This document shows positions 7,146 to 15,232 of a DNA stretch of 20,850 nt, in pieces (position 1 is the first letter of the stretch; each line of letters begins with the position of its first letter). Below the pieces are notes generated by a model. It was given only the letters and a program-made list of their open reading frames with translations. It was not told the origin of the DNA and ran no database searches. The DNA lies in contig DATAUV010000058.1 in NCBI GenBank assembly GCA_036268075.1, forward strand, positions 1-20,850. Direction: 5' to 3'. The stretch is from DATARH01 sp036268075. GTDB taxonomy: Bacteria > Pseudomonadota > Alphaproteobacteria > ATCC43930 > CGMCC-115725. The position numbers and the translations under genes were made by a program.

Positions 7146-8237
7146 ATGCTCTTCACCTGCCTCCCCGAAGGGGCGCGCATTCCCGGCCGTTTCCCGGGCC
7201 CGGCGCACAAGCGCGGCAAGTTCTTCACGCTCGACATCCACTGTCACGTCCGCTGCGACGCCGCCACAAAGATGGTCGAGGGCCACGAGGAAGTCTCGAA
7301 ATGGTTCCTCGAAACCCAGGCCAGCCCGAAAAGCCGGGCGCAAAACCAGGCCAACGGCGTACGCACCGCCGAGCAGGGCTGTTCGCCGGAAAAACGCATC
7401 GAAGATATGGATCTGATGGGCATCGACATCCAGGCGATCAGCCCGTCCCCGCGGCAGACCTACTACGGCGCCGACGCCGATCTCGGCCTCGCCGTGTCGA
7501 AGACGATCAACGACTTCATCGCCGATATGTGCGGCAAATACCCCGACCGCTTTACCGGGCTCGGCACGGTGCCGTTCCAGGCGCCGGAGCTGGCGGTGAA
7601 GGAATTGGAGCGGTGCAAGAAGGAGCTCGGTTTTGGCGGCGTCGAGATCATGACGCATGTCGCGGGCCAAGATTTGTCGGATCCGAAATTCCGCCCGATC
7701 TTCGCGCGCGCCGAGGAGCTCGGGATGCTGTTGTTCATGCACTCCGACGGGTTCACCGAGGCGCGACGGTTTCATGACCACTACTTCGCCAATGTCATCG
7801 GCAACCCGCTCGACACGACGATCGCGACGCATCACCTGATCTTTGGCGGCGTCTTGCGCGACCACCCGAATTTGAAGCTGTGCCTGTCGCATGGCGGCGG
7901 GTACCTGCCGGCCTATTCCGGGCGCATCGACCACGGCGCCTCGGCGCGGCCGGATTGCTGCGAGCACCTGCGCGAGATGCCGACGACGTATCTGAAGCGG
8001 CTTTATTTCGACGCGCTGGTCTACACCACGCACCAGCTCGAATATCTGGTGAAGGAATTCGGTGTCGATCACATCCTGATGGGCACCGACTATCCCGCGG
8101 ACATGGGCGAGATCGACCCGATCGGTCACATCGAAAGCGCGAAGGCGCTCAACGACACCGAGCGGGCCGCGATCCTCGGCCGCAACGCCGCGCGGCTGTT
8201 GAACATTCCCGTTCCCGAGAACCGGAGGCACCGTTAA
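7146..8237 (+). CDS. Amidohydrolase family protein, second paralogue
   Basis: This 363-residue protein is a paralogue of the preceding gene, with the same start (MLFTCLP, IPGRFPGP) and the same metal site: His32, His34 (LDIHCH), His199 (LFMHSDGF), His249 (LSHGGG) and Asp315 (GTDYPADMGE). It differs mainly at residues 36-80, where it has a longer insert (HEEVSKWFLETQ, NGVRTAEQG), so substrate choice probably differs. A 30-residue block containing ARPDCCEHLREMPTTY is identical in both proteins and almost identical in DNA. A gaaggaac site lies before the ATG. The stop codon abuts a palindromic repeat at 8238. The tandem arrangement suggests a duplication followed by specialisation to successive steps, or a heteromeric enzyme. 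Confidence 0.93.
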   Translation: MLFTCLPEGARIPGRFPGPAHKRGKFFTLDIHCHVRCDAATKMVEGHEEVSKWFLETQASPKSRAQNQANGVRTAEQGCSPEKRIEDMDLMGIDIQAISPSPRQTYYGADADLGLAVSKTINDFIADMCGKYPDRFTGLGTVPFQAPELAVKELERCKKELGFGGVEIMTHVAGQDLSDPKFRPIFARAEELGMLLFMHSDGFTEARRFHDHYFANVIGNPLDTTIATHHLIFGGVLRDHPNLKLCLSHGGGYLPAYSGRIDHGASARPDCCEHLREMPTTYLKRLYFDALVYTTHQLEYLVKEFGVDHILMGTDYPADMGEIDPIGHIESAKALNDTERAAILGRNAARLLNIPVPENRRHR

Positions 8238-8325
8238 TGTCATTGCGAGCGCAGCGAAGCAATCTCGGGCCGCAGGAGACTCCCCCGCACGAGGTTGCCG
8301 CGTCGCTTCGCTCCTCGCAATGACA
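8238..8325. repeat. Palindromic repeat, CATTGCGAGC family
   Basis: The ends tgtcattgcgag (8238-8249) and ctcgcaatgaca (8314-8325) are complementary, and the adjoining arms pair imperfectly (gcgaagcaatc against gaggttgccgcgtcgcttcg). The layout matches a repeat common in alphaproteobacterial genomes. It begins immediately after the amidohydrolase stop codon. Confidence 0.85.
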
Positions 8326-8352
8326 GCCCTCTAAAGACACGGAGGCACACCC

Positions 8353-9405
8353 ATGGCTGAAATCCTCGGCATCGGCTGCACCCACCGGCCGGTCATGCTG
8401 CGCCGGAACGAAGACTGGACCGGAATGATGAAGGCGTCGCTCGCCGACCCCGACATGCCGGCAGAGATGAAGAACCCGGCGAGCTGGCCCGAAGGCGTGC
8501 GCGCAGAGCTGGGCAACGATTGGGGCGCCTCGACCGCGGCGCGGTATCGCGAGGTGTACAAACAGCATTTCGCCGAGGCGCGCGCGGCGCTCGACGAGTT
8601 CAAGCCGGATTTGATCGTCATGTGGGGCGACGACCAGTACGAGAATTTCAAGGAAGACATCGTCCCGCCGTTTGCCGTGCTCGCCTATGACGACCAGGAC
8701 ATCCAGCCCTGGGCGCGGCGGCGCTCGCCGGAAAACCCGTGGAACGAGCCGGCGGACAAGAAATTCCGCGTGCGCGGCCACAAGGAGGCCGGGAAATACC
8801 TGGCGACCCGGCTGATCGAGCACGGGATCGATATCGGTTATTCGTACAAGCCGCTGCATCACCCGATGGGGCACGCATTCGAGAACACCGTGCTGCTGCT
8901 CGACGACGAGCGGCGCGGGTTCGATTATCCGCTGGTGCAGTTCTCGGTGAATTGCTATGGCCGGCGGGTCAACGCGGCGCGCGGATTGCGCCTGCCGCTG
9001 GCGATGAAGGACGAAATCCGCAACCTCGACCCGCCCTCGCCCAACCCGCACCGCTGCATGCAGGTCGGCGCGGCGACCGCGAAGATCATGGCCGACAGCC
9101 CGTGGCGCGTGGCGCTGATGGCGTCGTCGAGCTGGTCGCACTCGTTCCTGACCGAAAAAAACTGGCAGCTCTGGCCCGATGTCGCCGCCGATCGTCACCT
9201 GTTCGACGCGCTGGAGACTGGTGACTATGCCAAGTGGCACGAATATAAGACCGACCAGATCGAGGAGTCGGGACAGCACGAGGTGCTGAACTGGTTCTGC
9301 CTGTTGGGTGCGATGGAAGCGCTCGGCCGCAAGCCCGACAAGGCCGAGTTCCTCGAGTGCTGGGCCTTTGTGTCACCAGTGGTATTCGCGCATTACGAGG
9401 CGTGA
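8353..9405 (+). CDS. LigB-family class III extradiol ring-cleavage dioxygenase-like protein
   Basis: This 350-residue protein matches the catalytic (B) subunit fold of protocatechuate 4,5-dioxygenase relatives, which open dihydroxylated aromatic rings with Fe(II) and O2. His11 (GIGCTHRP) corresponds to the first metal ligand, the His in SSSWSHSFL to the catalytic His, and the Glu in SGQHEVLNWFCLLGAM to the Glu ligand. The second His ligand, normally in a GNDHF-like motif, is replaced: the sequence reads WGDDQYENF with Gln95. This may be a subfamily trait. The protein is longer than LigB (about 300) and there is no separate small subunit gene beside it. A cggaggc site precedes the ATG. Its place between amidohydrolases and a lactonase supports a ring-opening role. 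Confidence 0.85.
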   Translation: MAEILGIGCTHRPVMLRRNEDWTGMMKASLADPDMPAEMKNPASWPEGVRAELGNDWGASTAARYREVYKQHFAEARAALDEFKPDLIVMWGDDQYENFKEDIVPPFAVLAYDDQDIQPWARRRSPENPWNEPADKKFRVRGHKEAGKYLATRLIEHGIDIGYSYKPLHHPMGHAFENTVLLLDDERRGFDYPLVQFSVNCYGRRVNAARGLRLPLAMKDEIRNLDPPSPNPHRCMQVGAATAKIMADSPWRVALMASSSWSHSFLTEKNWQLWPDVAADRHLFDALETGDYAKWHEYKTDQIEESGQHEVLNWFCLLGAMEALGRKPDKAEFLECWAFVSPVVFAHYEA

Positions 9406-9430
9406 CTCGCTCGCTTGTGACATAAGCGAC

Positions 9431-9512
9431 CGTCATCCCGGCGAAGGCCGGGACCCACGGTTCAAGCGCGCGAGTGGCGGAAAAGTGGGTCCCGGCCTTC
9501 GCCGGGATGACG
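9431..9512. repeat. Palindromic repeat, family A (perfect arms)
   Basis: The arms 9431-9458 and 9485-9512 are perfectly complementary over 28 bases, with a 26-base loop. It fills the gap between the dioxygenase and lactonase genes. Confidence 0.97.
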
Positions 9513-9542
9513 ATATGAGATAGCGCGAAAGGGAGCAAAGCC

Positions 9543-10415
9543 ATGACGATTCTGTCGGATCTCATTGAATCAGGAGACGCACAGCGCCTCGCCACCGGCT
9601 TCACCTTCACCGAGGGGCCGCTCTATCACCCGGCTGAAGGGTTTTATTATTTCGTCGACGTGCGCGAGTCGAAGTTCTACCGGATCAAACCGGGCGGGCC
9701 GGCCGAATTGCTGCGCGAGAATACCGGTGACGGAAACGGCACCACCTTTGATCCGCAGGGCCGGCTGGTGTTGTGCGAAGGCGCCAACCGCCGCCTCACG
9801 CGCTGGCCGGCGGACGGCAAGTTCGCGTCGCACGAGGTGCTGATCGACCGCTTCGAGGGGAAGCGCCTGTCGCGGCCCAACGATGTCGTCTGCAAGTCGG
9901 ATGGCAGCGTCTACTTCACCAACCCCGGGCTGCGCATCCCGCTGGGCGAGCGCGAGCTCGATCCGTCGGCGGTGTACCGCGTGATGCCGGACGGCTCGAA
10001 CCGTCACGTCGCCGATTTCGAATACCCGAACGGCCTCGCGTTCTCGCCGGACGAGCGCGTGCTTTACGTCGCAAATACGCGCTATGCCGCGTATATACAC
10101 AGGATCGAGTTGGACAGCGCCGGCGCGATGGTGCGGCGGAGCATCTTCGCCGACATGTCGTCGGACGAGAAGATCGGCGTGCCCGACGGGATGAAGGTCG
10201 ATGTCGAAGGCCGTGTCTGGTGCACCGGCCCCGGCGGCACCTGGGTCTACGCGCCCGACGGGACCCATATCGGCACGATCAAGACACCGGAGGTGCCGGC
10301 GAACCTGGCGTTCGGCGGACCGGACATGAAGACGCTGTTTTTGACGGCGCACACCTCGGTCTACACGCTCCGGACAAAGGTGCCGGGGCTGCCGGGGCAT
10401 CCGTTCAGGAAGTGA
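9543..10415 (+). CDS. SMP-30/gluconolactonase family lactonase
   Basis: This 290-residue six-bladed beta-propeller belongs to the SMP-30/gluconolactonase/LRE family, calcium- or zinc-dependent enzymes that hydrolyse sugar or other lactones. The family metal-site residues are visible: Glu24 (FTEGPLYH), Asn113 (SRPNDVV), Asn163 (EYPNGLAFSPD) and Asp215 (GVPDGMKVD). Length is normal and there is no signal peptide, so it should be cytosolic. An aaaggga site precedes the ATG. Next to a ring-cleaving dioxygenase it could hydrolyse a lactone made after ring opening, though sugar-acid lactones remain possible. The stop is followed after two bases by a nested repeat. Confidence 0.92.
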   Translation: MTILSDLIESGDAQRLATGFTFTEGPLYHPAEGFYYFVDVRESKFYRIKPGGPAELLRENTGDGNGTTFDPQGRLVLCEGANRRLTRWPADGKFASHEVLIDRFEGKRLSRPNDVVCKSDGSVYFTNPGLRIPLGERELDPSAVYRVMPDGSNRHVADFEYPNGLAFSPDERVLYVANTRYAAYIHRIELDSAGAMVRRSIFADMSSDEKIGVPDGMKVDVEGRVWCTGPGGTWVYAPDGTHIGTIKTPEVPANLAFGGPDMKTLFLTAHTSVYTLRTKVPGLPGHPFRK

Positions 10416-10417
10416 TA

Positions 10418-10588
10418 TTCACCACGAAGACACGAAGGCCACGAAGCAACCCCGCGTTCGTCATCCCGGCGAAGGCCGGGACCCACTCGTCCGCCTCTCT
10501 TGCGTTTGAACTGTGGGTCCCGGCCTTCGCCGGGATGACGTGAAGTATGGACGTGCCGCCTTCGTGATCTTCGTGCCTTCGTCGTGCA
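10418..10588. repeat. Nested composite palindrome: family A inside a cacgaag-type repeat
   Basis: The outer arms ttcaccacgaagacacgaag and so on (10418-10446) and cttcgtgatcttcgtgcctt and so on (10560-10588) pair imperfectly. Inside them sits a complete family A palindrome (10459-10486 and 10513-10540, perfect 28-base arms). The outer sequence resembles the core at 5767-5798. Together with short flanks it fills the 210-base gap between the lactonase and binding-protein genes. Confidence 0.9.
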
Positions 10589-10625
10589 TCTTCCGCCCCG
10601 ACCGCGGTTGGGTTAAGGAAACCGC

Positions 10626-11534
10626 ATGAAGCTGGCGATACCCGATCTGATCTCGAACTCGTATTTCCCGGCGCTGGCCGCCGCCGAGCTCGGGTTTTTC
10701 GCGGCCGAGGGGCTCGACGTCACAGCCGAGCTCATTTTTCCGGTCGATCGCTGCTATCAGGCATTGCGCGACGGCGAGGTCGATTTCGTCGCCGGCGCGG
10801 CGCACGGGGCGCTGGCCGGGTTTCCGGAGTGGCGGGGGGTCAAGCTGCTCGGCGCGCTGGCGCAGGGGATGTACTGGTTTCTCGTCATGCACAGCGATTT
10901 GAAGATCGCGCGCGGCGACCTCCAGGCGCTCAAGGGGCGGCGGATCGGGGCCGCGCCTTGGGTCGAGATGGGCATCCGGCGTCTGCTGATCGCCGGCGGC
11001 ATCGACATCCGTCGCGACGACATCCGCATCGCCCCGGTGCCCGGTGCGACCGGCAGCAGCGTCAATTTCGGCCTCACCGCCGCGCGGGCGCTCGAAAACC
11101 GCCAGATCGACGGGTTCTGGGCCAACGGCATGGCGACCGAGATCGCGGTGACGAGCGGGGTCGGCGACATCGTGCTCGACGTGCGGCGCGGCGACGGGCC
11201 GGCGGGGTGCTTCGACTACACGTTCGGGTGCCTGGCGACGACGGCGGCCTTGTGCGAGCGTTCGCCCGAGATCGCGGCGGCGGCGCGGCGGGCGCTGGTG
11301 GGGGCGCAGAACGCGCTGAAGGCGGACGTGTCGCGCGCGACCGAAGTCGGCCGCAAGCGCTTTCCCGACCGCGAGGCCGGGCTGATCGCCGGCATCGTCG
11401 CGCGCGACCTGCCGTATTACGACGCGGCGATCGCGCCGGCGCAGCTCGCCGCGGTCAACACATTCGCCGAGGCGATGAGCCTCGTCGACGGCGAGGCGTC
11501 CTATTCCGACATCGTCTGGCAAGGAAACTCGTGA
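10626..11534 (+). CDS. NMT1/THI5-like substrate-binding-fold protein without signal peptide
   Basis: This 302-residue protein has the SsuA/TauA/NMT1-like binding-protein layout: an opening beta strand (MKLAIPDLISNSYFPALAAA), AAELGFFAAEGLDV near residue 19, ALRDGEVDFVAG near residue 46, and DLQALKGRRIGAAP near residue 99. Such proteins usually capture small nitrogen, sulfur or aromatic compounds for ABC transporters. No signal peptide is visible and no permease or ATPase gene is nearby. A taagga site precedes the ATG. Its stop overlaps the start of the monooxygenase gene by one base (TGATG), so the two products are translationally coupled and may act together. A cytosolic ligand carrier or an enzyme of this fold is possible. 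Confidence 0.87.
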   Translation: MKLAIPDLISNSYFPALAAAELGFFAAEGLDVTAELIFPVDRCYQALRDGEVDFVAGAAHGALAGFPEWRGVKLLGALAQGMYWFLVMHSDLKIARGDLQALKGRRIGAAPWVEMGIRRLLIAGGIDIRRDDIRIAPVPGATGSSVNFGLTAARALENRQIDGFWANGMATEIAVTSGVGDIVLDVRRGDGPAGCFDYTFGCLATTAALCERSPEIAAAARRALVGAQNALKADVSRATEVGRKRFPDREAGLIAGIVARDLPYYDAAIAPAQLAAVNTFAEAMSLVDGEASYSDIVWQGNS

Positions 11535-13006
11535 TGAGGACGGGCGCCGATTACCGCGAGGCCATGCGCGACGGCCGCCGTGTCTTTGTGATGGGCGAAG
11601 GACGGGTCGACGACGTCACCACGCACCCGGCCACCAGCGCGATGATCGACGAGTATGTGCGCTGGTACGACCGCCATTTCGACCCGGCCTGGCAGGACAT
11701 CGTGCTCGGCGCGGACGGCACGCCGGTCAGCTTCACGCTGCCGCGGTCGGGCGACGACCTGGTGCGGATGGGGAAATCGTACTTCGCGACGACGTTCCCG
11801 ACCGCCGGCAACGTCACCCACACCCCGGCCTATGGCCACCTGATCTCGATGGGCATCCTCGTTGCGGCGCACGAGCACGGCCACGTCGAGTCGGTCGCGC
11901 GCGCCAAGGCGTATCGCGAGATGATCGCGCGCAGCGGCCGGTTCCTGACGTTTTGCGGCGGCGCGGCGCCGCTCGGCATCAGGTTGCGCCCGGACCCGAC
12001 ACAGCGCGCGGCGCTGAGGGTGGTGAAGGAAACCGACGCCGGCGTGTTCCTCACCGGTCGCGTCGGCATGCACACGAGCCCGGCCTATGCCGAGGACGTG
12101 TATGTCGGCGCGCTCAACGGCGCCGTCATCGACGGCCACCCGGCGAGCTTTATCGTGCCGGTCGGCGACAAGGGCGTGACGGTCCTGTGCCGCAAGCTGG
12201 CGCTGCGCGACCCGAACAGGTTCAACGCGCCCATTTCCAGCCGGTTCGACGAACTCGACGGGCAGATGTGGCTCGACGACGTGTTCGTGCCCTGGGAGCA
12301 TGTCTTTCTCGTCGACGCCTCGCCGGAGCCGATCGCGCGCTGGCTGTTGTGGCACCACCTTTACGGCTGGCTCTCGAAGGCCGAATTCACGCTCGGCATC
12401 GCCTTTGCGCTCAGCGACGCGATGGCATTGAAGGAGCACGAGCCGACGATCGAATACCTCATGGACATCATCGCCGAGGTGCAGACCGTGCGCGCCTGCC
12501 TGACCGCGGCCGAGCGCGACCCGAGCTTCACCCCGGAGGGTTATTGCGTCGCCAACTGGCAGCATTTGATGCCCGGCGGCATCACGATCTTCCGCGCGCA
12601 CCAGCGGATCAGCGAAATCCTGCGCGCCTTGCCGGGGTCGTCGCTGGTGGTGATGCCGTCGGACACCGACCTCGCCGACCCCGAGCTCGCGGCGGGCCTC
12701 GAGGAGTGCTTCGGCGGCGGCGGGTATACGGCGCTGCAACGCTCGGCCCTGTTGCAGCTCGCCTGGGACCATGTCGCCTCGGCGCTCGACGGGCGGGAGT
12801 CGTCGTTCGAACTGCACGCCAGCGGCGGGATGCCGACGTGGCGCGGCCGGTTGCGCCGCGCCTTCGACCGCTACAACGAGCTCGCCAATGGCGTGTTGAA
12901 ATCGCTCGACCTGCAAATGCCGGAGATCGATTTGAGCGCGGTGAAGGAACGGCCATTGTCACCGCGCCGGGTGAACACCGCGCCCGCGACAGAAAAGCCG
13001 CGATAA
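11534..13006 (+). CDS. 4-hydroxyphenylacetate 3-monooxygenase (HpaB)-family flavin monooxygenase
   Basis: This 490-residue protein belongs to the 4-hydroxyphenylacetate 3-hydroxylase family, whose members use FADH2 supplied by a separate reductase to hydroxylate phenols. Characteristic parts are GADYREAMRDGRRVFVMGE at the start, VTHTPAYGH in the N-terminal domain, FCGGAAPLGIRLRPD, MHTSPAYAEDVYVGA, and WLDDVFVPWEHVFL in the middle domain, and a C-terminal helical domain with FGGGGYTALQ. It lacks the WHH-to-Cys spacing and other cysteines of the iron-sulfur 4-hydroxybutyryl-CoA dehydratase branch. The ATG at 11534 has an aaggaa site and overlaps the previous stop; a GTG just before it is possible. 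No HpaC-type reductase gene is in the window. It is the likely hydroxylation step of this gene run; the substrate is unknown. Confidence 0.9.
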   Translation: MRTGADYREAMRDGRRVFVMGEGRVDDVTTHPATSAMIDEYVRWYDRHFDPAWQDIVLGADGTPVSFTLPRSGDDLVRMGKSYFATTFPTAGNVTHTPAYGHLISMGILVAAHEHGHVESVARAKAYREMIARSGRFLTFCGGAAPLGIRLRPDPTQRAALRVVKETDAGVFLTGRVGMHTSPAYAEDVYVGALNGAVIDGHPASFIVPVGDKGVTVLCRKLALRDPNRFNAPISSRFDELDGQMWLDDVFVPWEHVFLVDASPEPIARWLLWHHLYGWLSKAEFTLGIAFALSDAMALKEHEPTIEYLMDIIAEVQTVRACLTAAERDPSFTPEGYCVANWQHLMPGGITIFRAHQRISEILRALPGSSLVVMPSDTDLADPELAAGLEECFGGGGYTALQRSALLQLAWDHVASALDGRESSFELHASGGMPTWRGRLRRAFDRYNELANGVLKSLDLQMPEIDLSAVKERPLSPRRVNTAPATEKPR

Positions 13007-13010
13007 CTAC

Positions 13011-13037
13011 CCCTCTCCGCCCATTGGAGGGAGAGGG
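13011..13037. repeat. Short ccctctcc-type hairpin
   Basis: The arms ccctctcc (13011-13018) and ggagaggg (13030-13037) pair around an 11-base loop just after the monooxygenase stop codon. It resembles one end of the larger repeat at 14167-14282. Confidence 0.6.
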
Positions 13038-13056
13038 AGCAGCACGGGAGAGCCAC

Positions 13057-14148
13057 ATGACCACAGTCGCGATCATCGGCGCCGGGATCGGCGGGGTTTA
13101 TCTGGCGGCCGATCTGGGATTGCGGGGGTGCGTGGTCCGCCTGCATGACCGCGACGACACTCGCCTCGCCGACATTCGCGCGCGCGGCGGGCTCGATGTC
13201 GAGGGTGACAGGTCGGGATTTGCCGCGGTCGCGACGCCGACCGATCTGTCACAAAGCGTCACCGGCGCCGAGATCATCGCGATCTGCACCGGCGGGACCT
13301 ATCAGGAAGGCGTCGCCACGGGCATCGCACGGTCACTGACGGACGGCCAGATAATCCTGCTGATCCAGGGCAATACCGGCGGGTCTCTGGTGTTCCGCCG
13401 GGCGCTCGAACGCGCCGGCTGCCGGGCGCGGGTCGAGATCGCCGAGATGGACAACTACCCGTTCTCGTGCTGGCGCCTCGCGCCGACGCGGATCAAGCCG
13501 ATCGTCACCAAGAAAGGCTTGCAGATCGCGAGTTTTCCCGGCGATCGCATCGACGCGGTGTTCGCCAAACTCGGCCCGCTATTCCCGACCGCCGTGGCGC
13601 GGCCGACGAACGTCTCAACCGGGTTCACCAACGCCAACGCGATGCTGCATGTCGCGAATTGCGTCGGCAACGCCGGCAAGATCGACCGCGGCGAGGCGTA
13701 TAAATTCTACGCCGAGGGGGTGACGCCGGCCGTGGGGCGCCTCTACAGCGCGCTCAACGCCGAGCGGGTGGCGATCGCCGCCGCGCTCGGCGCCGAGGTC
13801 TCGACGCTCGAAGACTGGTTCGCCCGGACCTACAACGTCCGCGGCGCGTCGTTGTCGGAAACCTGCCAGCTCCTCACCACCAACCCGGACGGTCCCTACC
13901 AGGCGACCGGCACGCCCAAATCCTGGGACCATAAATACATCGCCGAGGACGTGCCGGTCGGGCTGATGCCCATGCGCGCGCTCGCCGAAGCCGCCGGCGT
14001 CCCCTGCCCCGCGATCGACGCGGTGATCCGCCTCGCCTCGATCTTCGCCGGCACCGATTTCGACAAGGATGCGCGGACGCTGGAGCGGATGGGACTGGCG
14101 GGGATGGGGGCGGGGGAAATTCGGAAGGTGCTGGCGGAGGGGTGTTGA
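13057..14148 (+). CDS. NAD(P)-dependent octopine/opine dehydrogenase-family protein
   Basis: This 363-residue protein has an N-terminal Rossmann fold (VAIIGAGIGGVYLAADL, residues 4-20, with acidic DRDD at the second strand) and a C-terminal helical domain typical of octopine/nopaline dehydrogenases (TNANAMLHVANCVGNAGKI with the candidate catalytic His; IAEDVPVGLMPMRALAEAAG). Opine dehydrogenases reductively join an amino acid to a 2-oxo acid, or the reverse; ketopantoate-reductase-like reactions are related. A ggag site lies before the ATG, 50 bases after the monooxygenase stop. In a catabolic run, an opine-like substrate or oxidation of an intermediate are both possible; family assignment is firmer than reaction. 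Confidence 0.85.
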   Translation: MTTVAIIGAGIGGVYLAADLGLRGCVVRLHDRDDTRLADIRARGGLDVEGDRSGFAAVATPTDLSQSVTGAEIIAICTGGTYQEGVATGIARSLTDGQIILLIQGNTGGSLVFRRALERAGCRARVEIAEMDNYPFSCWRLAPTRIKPIVTKKGLQIASFPGDRIDAVFAKLGPLFPTAVARPTNVSTGFTNANAMLHVANCVGNAGKIDRGEAYKFYAEGVTPAVGRLYSALNAERVAIAAALGAEVSTLEDWFARTYNVRGASLSETCQLLTTNPDGPYQATGTPKSWDHKYIAEDVPVGLMPMRALAEAAGVPCPAIDAVIRLASIFAGTDFDKDARTLERMGLAGMGAGEIRKVLAEGC

Positions 14149-14166
14149 GGCCGCAGCGCGTCGCGC

Positions 14167-14282
14167 GCCCTCACCCACCCTTCGGGTCCCCCCTCTCCCG
14201 CAGTGCGGGAGAGGGCAAAGTGAGGCGTCCCCTCGCCCGCACTGCGGGAGAGGGTGGATCGCGAAGCGAGACGGGTGAGGGC
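14167..14282. repeat. Composite palindromic repeat, ccctctcccgc family
   Basis: The outer ends gccctcaccc (14167-14176) and gggtgagggc (14273-14282) are complementary. Inside are two hairpins: 14191-14202 with 14204-14215 (perfect 12-base arms) and 14231-14241 with 14243-14253 (one mismatch). It starts 18 bases after the dehydrogenase stop and could end transcription of the run. Confidence 0.85.
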
Positions 14283-14296
14283 TTTACCGACTGCCG

Positions 14297-14398
14297 CTAG
14301 AGCATGTTCCGGAAAAGTGGTCCCACTTTTCCGGTAAGAACATGCTCCATTTCAAATAGTAAAGAGCAAAATCCGATTCAATAGGATCGGGTTTTGCT

Positions 14399-14402
<4 letters not shown>
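14297..14402. repeat. Two-hairpin repeat with ctagagca/tgctctag ends
   Basis: The terminal inverted repeats ctagagca (14297-14304) and tgctctag (14395-14402) enclose two hairpins: agcatgttccggaaaagtg pairing with the cacttttccgg...aacatgct side, and agagcaaaatccgat pairing with atcgggttttgctct. The type is widespread in rhizobial genomes. Its right end overlaps the end of the crotonase gene and supplies its TAG stop. Confidence 0.9.
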
Positions 14403-15163
<761 letters not shown>

Positions 15164-15232
15164 GTCGGCTCTCCTTCCCTGCCGGTCCGGCCCGGCGCAA
15201 TATGCTAGCACCATTTCGGGAGGGAGCACGCG

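Noticed and set aside
7044..8243. A 399-codon minus-strand open frame opposite the second amidohydrolase
   Set aside because: It mirrors the conserved amidohydrolase codons and resembles the shadow opposite the first amidohydrolase, which shows that it simply follows the paralogous coding strand.
7042..10540. Several regularly similar palindromes considered as a CRISPR array
   Set aside because: The copies are spread over 3.5 kb, separated by complete genes, and are long palindromes with variable loops, unlike short direct repeats with uniform spacers.
10829..11533. In-frame extension upstream of the HpaB-family gene
   Set aside because: It overlaps the binding-protein gene in another frame and reads as an Arg-rich shadow; the HpaB-family N-terminus begins at the ATG at 11534, with its own ribosome site.
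10626..11534. Considered as evidence for a complete ABC importer
   Set aside because: There is no signal peptide and no permease or ATPase gene in the window.
11953..13056. In-frame extension upstream of the opine-type dehydrogenase
   Set aside because: It runs through the HpaB-family gene in another frame; the Rossmann motif starts right after the ATG at 13057.
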